Assembly: GCA_047618115.1 (NCBI GenBank)
Contig: JBLHKV010000206.1
Coordinates: 1 to 7,189 of the forward strand
DNA: 7,189 bases
Direction of reading: 5' to 3'
Origin: CALJGI01 sp047618115
GTDB lineage: Bacteria > Pseudomonadota > Gammaproteobacteria > Pseudomonadales > Halieaceae
How positions within the stretch are numbered: the first letter of the stretch is position 1; every line of letters begins with the position of its first letter. This document shows positions 1 to 6,517 of this stretch, piece by piece. A program made the position numbers and the translations under genes. The notes beneath the pieces are model-generated. The model was not told the DNA's origin. It worked only from the letters and a program-made list of their open reading frames with translations, and made no database searches.

Positions 1-359
1 ACAACGCAAACCCCGAGGCAGTAAAGGCTGCGATCGATGTGCTGGCAAATACAAATGGCCGGCGCGTACTCGTGTTGGGGGCAATGGGAGAGCTGGGTAG
101 TGAGAGCGAGACGTTGCATGCGGAAGTAGGTCGCTACGCCTCCGAAAGAGACATTGAAGAACTATGGTGTGTGGGTCCCGAGTGTTTGCCGGCGGCGCAG
201 GCATTTTTGGGCAGGGTGTCTTCGTACTCGACACTCGCCGTGTTGATCGACGCTCTGGATGAAAATATCGAGGGTGTCGATGTGTTGTTGGTGAAAGGCT
301 CGCGATCCTCCGGAATGGATGCAGTGGTGGCACATTTCAATAGCGGGGGCAGATACTGA
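1..359 (+). CDS. murF: MurF, UDP-MurNAc-tripeptide:D-Ala-D-Ala ligase (3' end only)
   Basis: This is the C-terminal 118 residues of MurF, read from base 3 to the TGA at 357-359; the start lies upstream of the window. MurF is a cytoplasmic ATP-dependent ligase that adds the D-Ala-D-Ala dipeptide to UDP-MurNAc-tripeptide, the last step of soluble peptidoglycan precursor synthesis. The visible part is the C-terminal Mur ligase domain. It opens with NANPEAVKAAIDVLA, the family's 'YNANP' region, followed by RRVLVLGAMGELG and, near the end, the VLVKGSRSSGMD motif that closes MurF proteins such as that of E. coli. The ATP-binding P-loop and central domain are not in view. One small oddity is Ala (codon 81-83) where E. 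coli has Asp in the 'GDM' motif. The stop is one base before the mraY ATG, so the two genes are almost certainly co-transcribed and probably translationally coupled. Identification is by motif recall; family and position in the cluster agree. Confidence 0.95.
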   Translation, partial: NANPEAVKAAIDVLANTNGRRVLVLGAMGELGSESETLHAEVGRYASERDIEELWCVGPECLPAAQAFLGRVSSYSTLAVLIDALDENIEGVDVLLVKGSRSSGMDAVVAHFNSGGRY

Positions 360-360
360 T

Positions 361-1443
361 ATGCTCTATCATGCAGCCGAATATCTAGCACAATATATTG
401 GTGGTTTTCAGGTATTTCAGTACCTGACTTTCCGCGGAATACTGGGCGTTTTGACTGCTTTGGCTATTTCGTTGTTGGTTGGGCCAACAATGATTCGACG
501 ACTCAATTATTACCAGATTGGCCAGTCGGTCCGAGCTGACGGACCTGAATCCCATCTCAGTAAGTCGGGCACACCGACGATGGGCGGGGCGCTGATACTT
601 GTTGCTATCGGGATCAGCACGTTGCTATGGGCTGATCTGCGCAATGTCTACGTTTGGGTGGCGCTCTCGGTAACGCTGTTGTTTGGCGCGGTAGGCTGGG
701 TGGACGATTATCGTAAGGTTATCGAGCGCGACTCGCGAGGCCTGCCAGCGCGATGGAAAATATTCTGGCAGTCCATCGGTGGTCTGGCAGCTGCGTTGTT
801 CCTTTACCTTTACGGAGATGCGGCAGCTACCACGCAGCTATTTGTGCCCTTCTTTAAGTCGGTCGCCTGGGAGATGGGGCCGTTGTTCATTGTGTTGACG
901 TACTTTGTCATCGTTGGATCGAGCAACGCAGTGAACCTTACCGATGGATTGGATGGCTTGGCGATACTGCCTACGGTGATGGTTGCAGCAGCGCTGGGAA
1001 TTATTGCCTACCTGACCGGTCACGTGTATTTCTCGGACTACTTACACATCGCCTACATACCCGGAGCCGGAGAGTTGGTGGTGTTTTGTGGCGCCATCGC
1101 AGGCGCCGGCCTTGGCTTTCTTTGGTTTAATACCTATCCCGCCCAGGTGTTTATGGGTGATGTCGGAGCGCTGGCGTTGGGAGCCGCGTTGGGTGCGGTA
1201 GCGGTGATCACCAGACATGAAATTGTGTTCTTCATCATGGGGGGGATTTTTGTGCTGGAGACCGTTTCAGTCATTCTTCAGGTGGCATCTTTCAAGCTGA
1301 CCGGGAAAAGAATTTTCCGCATGGCGCCGATTCATCACCACTATGAGCTGAAAGGCTGGCCCGAGCCGCGCGTGATAGTGCGATTCTGGATTATTACGGT
1401 TATGTTGGTTTTGTTTGGTTTAGCAACCCTGAAGTTGCGCTGA
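361..1443 (+). CDS. mraY: MraY, phospho-MurNAc-pentapeptide translocase (lipid I synthase)
   Basis: MraY is an integral inner-membrane enzyme that transfers phospho-MurNAc-pentapeptide from UDP to undecaprenyl phosphate, making lipid I and releasing UMP. The product is 360 aa, the same as E. coli MraY, and most of the chain is hydrophobic, consistent with the ten-helix fold. Diagnostic motifs are visible: DGPESHLSKSGTPTMGG near residue 60-75, the Asp pair D115-D116 in WVDDYRK, NAVNLTDGLDGLA around residue 190, D267 in QVFMGDVG, and the triple histidine at about 325-327 in APIHHHYELKGWPEPRV. All catalytic Asp residues are present. The frame is open from an upstream ATG at 319, but that would overlap murF by 41 nt. 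The ATG at 361 restores the family N-terminus (MLYHAAEYL; E. coli MLVWLAEHL), sits one base after the murF stop, and has GGGGG at 345-349 as a plausible ribosome binding site. No truncation or odd feature is seen. Confidence 0.98.
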   Translation: MLYHAAEYLAQYIGGFQVFQYLTFRGILGVLTALAISLLVGPTMIRRLNYYQIGQSVRADGPESHLSKSGTPTMGGALILVAIGISTLLWADLRNVYVWVALSVTLLFGAVGWVDDYRKVIERDSRGLPARWKIFWQSIGGLAAALFLYLYGDAAATTQLFVPFFKSVAWEMGPLFIVLTYFVIVGSSNAVNLTDGLDGLAILPTVMVAAALGIIAYLTGHVYFSDYLHIAYIPGAGELVVFCGAIAGAGLGFLWFNTYPAQVFMGDVGALALGAALGAVAVITRHEIVFFIMGGIFVLETVSVILQVASFKLTGKRIFRMAPIHHHYELKGWPEPRVIVRFWIITVMLVLFGLATLKLR

Positions 1444-1452
1444 GAAATGGTG

Positions 1453-2838
1453 ATGAATGCGATGTTAACTCACTCCAGTTTTCCAGCCCAGCCCTATACC
1501 GTAGTGCTGGGTCTGGGTCAGACAGGGGTGAGCTGTGCTCGCTATTTAAAGCGCGAGGGATTGAATTTTGTTCTTGCGGATACTCGTAGCGAGCCGCCTG
1601 GACTTGCCGCTCTGGCGGTTGAGTTTGAAGAGGTTCCGATGTATTTGGGCGCAATCGATCCTGGCTTGTTTGCCGGGGCCAGCAAAGTTGTAGTCAGTCC
1701 GGGCTTGGCTCCGAGCGAGCCCGCCGTTGCTGCCGCTAGCGCTGGATCTGCGCCGTTGCTAACCGATATAGATTTGTTTTGCGCTAGCGCTACCGCGCCA
1801 ATTATAGGTATTACTGGATCCAATGCTAAAAGCACCGTGACTACGCTGGTGGGACTCATGGCGAAGCGCGCCGGTTTGCGTGTTTCGGTGGGCGGAAATT
1901 TGGGCACCCCAGCCTTGGATATCCTGGCTAGGGATACGGAAATTTATGTACTGGAGTTGTCGAGTTTTCAGCTCGAGTATTCGGCAAGCCTGCCTCTCAG
2001 CACGGCATGCCTACTCAATGTGACTCCCGACCATCTGGACTGGCACGGATCTGCCGATGCCTATCGAGACGCGAAACAAAAGATTTTTTCGGGCACCGAA
2101 TCAGCCGTATTCAATCGTGCCGACGCGCTAACTTTACCCGTTTCGTCATTTCCCAAAAGTAGGGTTGGCTTTGGTCTGGATGCCCCTACGGTAGCAATCG
2201 AATTTGGCCTACTTGCGGATGCCGACGGTCGGGAGTGGCTCGCCAGGGGAAGCGAAAAGCTTATTTTGGTGGACGCGCTGGCGATGGTTGGCAGGCACAA
2301 CGTTGCCAATGCGCTTGCCGCACTGGCCATTGGCTCTTGTGCGGGGCTGAGCATGGAGGCCATGCTCGAAGAGCTTAGGTACTTTGCCGGTCTTCCTCAC
2401 AGGGGTGAATTAGTGGCGACCCGGGCGGGAGTGAGGTGGATAAATGATTCCAAGGCTACCAATGTTGGGGCAACACTGGCCGCCCTGGAGGGGCTGTCTG
2501 GTAGTGGTAGCGATCGGGGTAGGGTAATTTTGATAGCCGGCGGGCAAGCCAAAGGAGCCGCCTTTGATGAGTTGGCCAACGCGGCGCAGCGGCATTGCCG
2601 GGGCGTAGTTGTACTCGGTGAAGCGGCGGCACAGCTCGAGGCCGCGTTGCGGGGCAAGGTAGAAACTGTGCACGCAATGACGATGTCCGCGGCGGTGCAG
2701 TGTGCGGCGGAGATGGCCCGGACTGGAGATGTGGTTTTACTGTCACCCGCCTGCGCCAGTTTTGATATGTTTGATGGCTTCGCTGCTCGGGGCACGGCGT
2801 TTATTGGCAGCGTTGACGACCTTGGGGGCACGTCGTGA
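1453..2838 (+). CDS. murD: MurD, UDP-MurNAc-L-Ala:D-Glu ligase
   Basis: MurD is a cytoplasmic ligase that uses ATP to add D-glutamate to UDP-MurNAc-L-Ala. Three Mur ligase domains can be followed. The N-terminal Rossmann-like domain begins VVLGLGQTGVSCARYL. The central ATPase domain holds the P-loop GSNAKST (residues 122-128), ELSSFQLE, LNVTPDHLD (188-196) and K208 in YRDAKQKIF, at the carbamylated lysine position. The C-terminal domain has GLPHRGE, NDSKATN (331-337) and LSPACASFDMF. At 461 aa it is slightly longer than E. coli MurD (438). The P-loop carries Ala where the textbook motif has Gly (see findings). The start is uncertain: ATGs at 1447, 1453 and 1462 are in frame. I chose 1453 because the only purine-rich site, GAGAA at 1442-1446, is about 8 nt (from GAG) before it, whereas 1447 is too close. 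Starting at 1447 adds two residues; starting at 1462 removes three. The stop overlaps the ftsW start by 4 nt. Confidence 0.97.
   Translation: MNAMLTHSSFPAQPYTVVLGLGQTGVSCARYLKREGLNFVLADTRSEPPGLAALAVEFEEVPMYLGAIDPGLFAGASKVVVSPGLAPSEPAVAAASAGSAPLLTDIDLFCASATAPIIGITGSNAKSTVTTLVGLMAKRAGLRVSVGGNLGTPALDILARDTEIYVLELSSFQLEYSASLPLSTACLLNVTPDHLDWHGSADAYRDAKQKIFSGTESAVFNRADALTLPVSSFPKSRVGFGLDAPTVAIEFGLLADADGREWLARGSEKLILVDALAMVGRHNVANALAALAIGSCAGLSMEAMLEELRYFAGLPHRGELVATRAGVRWINDSKATNVGATLAALEGLSGSGSDRGRVILIAGGQAKGAAFDELANAAQRHCRGVVVLGEAAAQLEAALRGKVETVHAMTMSAAVQCAAEMARTGDVVLLSPACASFDMFDGFAARGTAFIGSVDDLGGTS
2824..2828 (+). promoter_or_regulatory. Ribosome binding site for ftsW
   Basis: A run of five G lies within the last codons of murD, six bases before the GTG at 2835. 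It supports starting ftsW at the GTG that overlaps the murD stop codon. Confidence 0.6.
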
Positions 2839-4010
2839 ACGCGCTTTTGGGTCGCCCCACCTTAGTTTTCAAGTCGCTGGATGATCTTGTGTTACCGGAT
2901 AGATATTTGACGGTAACGACCCTGTTGTTGGTGATGATTGGTCTGGTGGCGATGAGCTCGGCCTCGGTTGATTACGCGGAGGAGATTTTTGGTTCATCGC
3001 TTTTTCATGTTCAGCGCTTTCTGGCACATTTGGCAATTGGTCTCACAGTCGCCTGCATGGTTTATGCGATACCCAGCTCCTTCTGGAGGGATACGGGATG
3101 GATTTGGTTGTTTGTCGGGTTAACGCTGCTGATCCTGGTGCTGGTTCCCGGCATTGGACGAGAAGTAAACGGCAGCCAACGCTGGGTATCACTGGGCCCT
3201 TTGAATTTACAGTGCTCAGAAATTGCCAAGTTCTGCGTGGTCGTTTATCTGGCAGGATATTTGATGCGCAAAGAACACGAGGTGCGACAGCAGTGGCAGG
3301 GTTTTGTTAAACCCATGTTGGTGCTGTTTTGCATGACTTTGTTATTGATGCTGGAACCAGATTTTGGAGCAACCGTCGTCATAGTTGCCACCGCATTCGG
3401 GATGTTGTTCCTGGCCGGTGTGCGGTTGAGCCACTTTCTCCTGGTAGTTTGCAGCAGTCTGGTGGCATTGGTGGGGCTTGTTGTCAGCGAACCCTATCGT
3501 ATGAAACGACTCACGGCTTTCACCGACCCCTGGGCCGATCAGTTTGACAGCGGCTACCAACTAACGCAGTCACTTATCGCCTTTGGCCAGGGAGAATGGT
3601 TTGGTGTTGGCCTGGGTAATAGCGTACAGAAGCTATTCTATTTGCCCGAGGCACATACCGATTTTGTATTTTCTATCTGGGCGGAGGAGACCGGACTCGT
3701 CGGCGCTATTGCCGTGCTTTCGCTATATGGAGTGCTGGTTGCGCGTATTTTGATGATAGCCCGGCGTGCAGCCATGGCTGGAGATATGTTTGGACAGCAC
3801 CTTTGCAACGGCGTTGCCTTCTTGTTTGCGACACAGGTATTTATCAATGTTGGGGTGAGCACGGGTCTGCTGCCCACCAAGGGTCTGGCACTGCCCTTTC
3901 TCAGCTATGGCGGCAGTAGTTTGATGGCGAGCTTGTGCCTTGTTGCTCTAGTGCTGCGGGTAGCACTGGAAAATGACGCGGACAATCAGCGGAGAACTTC
4001 TCGTGGCTGA
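2835..4010 (+). CDS. ftsW: FtsW, septal peptidoglycan glycosyltransferase (SEDS family)
   Basis: FtsW is an inner-membrane SEDS protein of the divisome that polymerises lipid II into septal glycan strands together with the transpeptidase FtsI (PBP3). The 391-aa product (E. coli 414) is almost entirely hydrophobic segments, fitting about ten helices after a short cytoplasmic N-terminus of about 20 residues. Visible motifs are MSSAS in the first helix region, GREVNGSQRWVSLG, LQCSEIAKF (about 125-133), EPDFGAT, SGYQLTQSLIAFGQG, and YLPEAHTDF with D276 at the position of the catalytic Asp of SEDS polymerases. The full FtsW/RodA/SpoVE signature runs from N338 to S362, including LLPTKG and SYGGSS. 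Cys127 replaces the usual Pro of the 'QPSE' motif. The start is GTG, sharing GTGA with the murD stop, behind GGGGG. The context next to murD and murG marks this as FtsW rather than RodA, which normally sits with pbpA (mrdA) elsewhere. The 3' end overlaps murG by 8 nt. Confidence 0.97.
   Translation: MNALLGRPTLVFKSLDDLVLPDRYLTVTTLLLVMIGLVAMSSASVDYAEEIFGSSLFHVQRFLAHLAIGLTVACMVYAIPSSFWRDTGWIWLFVGLTLLILVLVPGIGREVNGSQRWVSLGPLNLQCSEIAKFCVVVYLAGYLMRKEHEVRQQWQGFVKPMLVLFCMTLLLMLEPDFGATVVIVATAFGMLFLAGVRLSHFLLVVCSSLVALVGLVVSEPYRMKRLTAFTDPWADQFDSGYQLTQSLIAFGQGEWFGVGLGNSVQKLFYLPEAHTDFVFSIWAEETGLVGAIAVLSLYGVLVARILMIARRAAMAGDMFGQHLCNGVAFLFATQVFINVGVSTGLLPTKGLALPFLSYGGSSLMASLCLVALVLRVALENDADNQRRTSRG
3991..3995 (+). 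promoter_or_regulatory. Ribosome binding site deciding the murG start
   Basis: GGAGA inside the 3' end of ftsW lies 7-8 bases before the GTG at 4003. It favours that GTG over the upstream in-frame ATG at 3973, which would add ten residues not expected for MurG and has no comparable site. Confidence 0.75.
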
Positions 4011-5091
4011 TCGGTGTGGACGCGTACTTATCATGGCAGGCGGCACGGGTGGGCATGTCTATCCTGCGCTTGCTATCGCCAGAGCGATGCAGAGCCGTGG
4101 ATACGACGTCGAATGGCTGGGTACCAGCCGCGGTCTGGAGGCGCGAGTGATTCCTGAAACGGGTATCAAACTCAATACACTCAGTGTTTCCGGGCTTCGG
4201 GGGAAGGGCTTGATCGATAGCCTGCGCGCCATCTTGATGATGCCAGTTGCCCTTATACAGGCGTTCCTTGTTGTGTTTCGCTACCGGCCCGGTTGTGTGT
4301 TGGGAATGGGAGGTTACGCGGCCGCTCCAGGTGGATTGGTGTCGTGGTTGCTGCGTCGGCCGTTGATCATCCACGAGCAGAACGCAGTCGCAGGGACGAC
4401 CAATCGCCTTCTGGCGCCGCTCGCAAATCGAGTTTGCGCGGCCTATCCAAAGGCCTTTGCAAGTCGAGAAAATGTTATCGAGGTTGGAAATCCCGTGCGG
4501 GCTGAAATTGTCGCTTTGCGCGAGAATTGGCGCGCCAGAAAGGAAGGTTCAGCAGTGTTGAATGTACTGGTGTTGGGTGGAAGTCTCGGTGCCAGAGCTC
4601 TCAATGAAGTAGTTCCGGATGCTTTGGCAAAATTACCCGATGGGTTGCTGCAGATATGGCACCAATGCGGGGAAAACAACCTCGAGACAACTGCCGCCCA
4701 CTACAGCAAGCTCGGTCTGGAGGTTCGGCTCGAGCCCTATATCGAGGACATGGCCGCTGCGTACGCTTGGGCCGATATCGCATTTTGTCGGGCTGGCGCT
4801 TTGACTTGCGCAGAATTGGCGATCGCGGGAGTACCCTCGATCCTCGTTCCTCTTCCCGGTGCTATAGACGATCACCAAACTGAAAATGCCCGGGTACTGG
4901 AGCGGGCGAGCGCCGCCTATTTAATGCCTCAAAGTGCCATGGATGTCGAAGCCCTGAGTGAAATTCTGCAAGCTTGTGCAGAGAATCGAGAGAATCTAGA
5001 GCACATGGCTGAGGCCGCATTTAAAATGGGCTGGGTCGACTCGGTAGATAGAATATGTGGCGTTTGTACGGAGGTGTTCCGTGATTACTGA
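4003..5091 (+). CDS. murG: MurG, lipid II-forming GlcNAc transferase
   Basis: MurG is a peripheral enzyme on the cytoplasmic face of the inner membrane. It transfers GlcNAc from UDP-GlcNAc to lipid I, giving lipid II, the substrate of FtsW. The 362-aa product (E. coli 355) shows the two-domain GT-B fold of family GT28. The N-domain has the glycine-rich loop MAGGTGGHVYPALA (residues 11-24), SGLRGKG, GMGGYAAAPGG and HEQN (124-127). The C-domain starts with the third loop GGSLGAR (192-198), followed by the UDP-GlcNAc-binding region EDMAAAYAWADIAFCRAGAL, with Glu271 at the conserved 'ALTxxE' position, and DDHQTENA. The start chosen is GTG 4003: it gives the short MurG N-terminus (MADRCGRVLIMAGG) and has GGAGA at 3991-3995. 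The longer ATG at 3973 would give 372 aa and a 38-nt overlap with ftsW. With GTG the overlap is 8 nt. The 3' end overlaps murC by 11 nt. Confidence 0.97.
   Translation: MADRCGRVLIMAGGTGGHVYPALAIARAMQSRGYDVEWLGTSRGLEARVIPETGIKLNTLSVSGLRGKGLIDSLRAILMMPVALIQAFLVVFRYRPGCVLGMGGYAAAPGGLVSWLLRRPLIIHEQNAVAGTTNRLLAPLANRVCAAYPKAFASRENVIEVGNPVRAEIVALRENWRARKEGSAVLNVLVLGGSLGARALNEVVPDALAKLPDGLLQIWHQCGENNLETTAAHYSKLGLEVRLEPYIEDMAAAYAWADIAFCRAGALTCAELAIAGVPSILVPLPGAIDDHQTENARVLERASAAYLMPQSAMDVEALSEILQACAENRENLEHMAEAAFKMGWVDSVDRICGVCTEVFRDY
5070..5074 (+). promoter_or_regulatory. Ribosome binding site deciding the murC start
   Basis: A perfect GGAGG within the end of murG, six bases before the GTG at 5081. 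It supports that start over another in-frame GTG at 5057, which would lie upstream of this site. Confidence 0.85.
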
Positions 5092-6517
5092 TGCCCCCGA
5101 TTTTATAGTGCCTGAAATGCGTAGAATTTCACGTATTCATCTGGTCGGCATAGGCGGCGCTGGCATGAGCGGAATTGCCGAGGTGTTGAATAACCTTGGC
5201 TACAAAGTCAGTGGCTCAGATCAACGCGAAAGCGCAGTCACAGCCCGACTTGCTGGTATGGGTGTTCATGTTCAGATTGGTCACCAGGCATCACATGTAA
5301 AGGGCGCCGACGTGGTCGTATGTTCCAGCGCAGTCGATAGCGCCAATCCGGAAATAGGCGCGGCACGCGATGCGCGAATTCCGGTAGTACCGCGCGCGGA
5401 GATGCTCGCAGAACTAATGCGCTACAGGCACGGTATTGCTGTCGCCGGCACCCACGGTAAAACGACAACGACAAGTCTGATCGCTTCGATATTCGCCGAG
5501 GCGGGGCTAGATCCAACCTTTGTCATCGGTGGTTTGCTCAAGGGTACTGGCAGTAACGCTCAATTGGGCCGTAGCAGATATTTGATTGCTGAGGCCGATG
5601 AGAGTGATGCCTCATTTTTGCACCTGCAGCCGATGGTTTCGGTTATTACTAATATTGAAGCCGATCACATGGAAACCTATGGCGGTGATTTTGAGCGTCT
5701 GCACAAAACCTTTGCGGAGTTTCTGCACAACTTGCCGTTTTATGGTGTTGCCGTTCTCTGCGCGGATGACGAAGACGTAATGCGGCTGCTTGCACATACC
5801 ACCAGAACAGTATTTACCTACGGTTGCAGCGAAGGCGCAGATTATCGGATCGTCGATGTAGAGAAGCGCGGTTTACAGACGGCGTTCACGGTGATTCGGC
5901 CGGGCGATATGCAAGATTTGCGGGTTTCTCTGGGTATGCCCGGATTGCACAATGTAATGAATGCGACGGCGGCGATTGCCGTTGCCAGCGACGAAGGTAT
6001 CGGGGACGAAGCTATTGTTCGAGGCCTGGAGGTTTTCCAGGGGGTAGGTCGCCGCTTTGAGTTGCATGGCGAACTCAATATTGGCGGCAAATCTGTGTTG
6101 CTGCTGGATGACTACGGACATCATCCAAGCGAGGTCAGAGCTACCCTCGAGGCTGCTCATCAGGCCTGGCCCGACCGCCGCTTGCTCATGGTATACCAAC
6201 CTCATCGATACACGCGGACTCGCGACCTGTACGAGGATTTTGTGCAGGTATTGTCTACCTGTGACGCTTTAGTGCTTATCGACGTCTATGCAGCCGGGGA
6301 GGCGCGAATTCCAGGTGCCGACGGTCGCAGTCTGGCTCGCAGCGTGCGTCAACGCGGTCAGATTGATCCAGTTTTCGCAGAGTCCATTGCGGATGTAGCT
6401 GCAGTGCTGGTGGATGTGGTTAGAGAAGGCGATGTAGTGATGACCCAGGGTGCTGGCAGCGTGGGTTCGCTTGTTGCCGAGTTGGTGGATCGCTTTGGTG
6501 GGGAGGGCAGTTTGTGA
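5081..6517 (+). CDS. murC: MurC, UDP-MurNAc:L-alanine ligase
   Basis: MurC is the cytoplasmic ATP-dependent ligase that adds L-Ala to UDP-MurNAc, the first amino acid of the stem peptide. The 478-aa product (E. coli 491) has all three Mur ligase domains. The N-terminal UDP-binding domain starts IVPEMRRISRIHLVGIGGAGMSG, with the glycine loop at 23-28, and continues with VSGSD and VVCSSAV. The ATPase domain has the P-loop AGTHGKTTTT (122-131, Lys127), IAEADESDASFLHL (from 169), TNIEADHMETYGGDFE and FLHNLPFYG. The C-terminal domain has PGLHNVMNATAA, GVGRRFE, LLDDYGHHPSEV (His347-His348), YQPHRYTRTRDLY, AAGEARIPGADGRSL and MTQGAGSVG. The HGKTTTT P-loop and DDYGHHP mark MurC rather than Mpl, and the context agrees. 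The start is GTG 5081: its N-terminus aligns with E. coli MurC up to IVPEMRR, and GGAGG is correctly spaced. It overlaps the murG stop by 11 nt and ddlB by 4 nt. No motif is missing. Confidence 0.98.
   Translation: MITDAPDFIVPEMRRISRIHLVGIGGAGMSGIAEVLNNLGYKVSGSDQRESAVTARLAGMGVHVQIGHQASHVKGADVVVCSSAVDSANPEIGAARDARIPVVPRAEMLAELMRYRHGIAVAGTHGKTTTTSLIASIFAEAGLDPTFVIGGLLKGTGSNAQLGRSRYLIAEADESDASFLHLQPMVSVITNIEADHMETYGGDFERLHKTFAEFLHNLPFYGVAVLCADDEDVMRLLAHTTRTVFTYGCSEGADYRIVDVEKRGLQTAFTVIRPGDMQDLRVSLGMPGLHNVMNATAAIAVASDEGIGDEAIVRGLEVFQGVGRRFELHGELNIGGKSVLLLDDYGHHPSEVRATLEAAHQAWPDRRLLMVYQPHRYTRTRDLYEDFVQVLSTCDALVLIDVYAAGEARIPGADGRSLARSVRQRGQIDPVFAESIADVAAVLVDVVREGDVVMTQGAGSVGSLVAELVDRFGGEGSL
6502..6506 (+). 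promoter_or_regulatory. Ribosome binding site for ddlB
   Basis: GGAGG inside the 3' end of murC (within a longer G-rich run at 6500-6507), seven bases before the GTG at 6514. It supports the start that shares GTGA with the murC stop. Confidence 0.8.

Noticed and set aside
1734..1791. Two copies of CGCTAGCGCT about 48 nt apart, one within the perfect palindrome GCGCTAGCGC at 1781-1790
   Set aside because: Both copies encode Ala-Ser-Ala stretches inside murD. With only two copies and no placement near a gene start, this looks like coding coincidence rather than an operator or repeat.
2397..2831. Open frame of 144 codons on the - strand within murD
   Set aside because: It lies fully opposite conserved murD sequence (NDSKATN to LSPACAS). 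Its product is a low-complexity Ala/Pro/Ser-rich chain with no recognisable motif, typical of an antisense shadow.
3973..4002. Longer murG start at ATG 3973
   Set aside because: It would add ten residues not found in E. coli MurG and a 38-nt overlap, and it ignores the well-placed GGAGA before GTG 4003.
3901..4374. Open frame of 157 codons on the - strand across the ftsW-murG junction
   Set aside because: Both + strand frames here carry family motifs (SYGGSS, GGTGGH). The antisense product resembles nothing I recognise and has no ribosome binding site that I can see.
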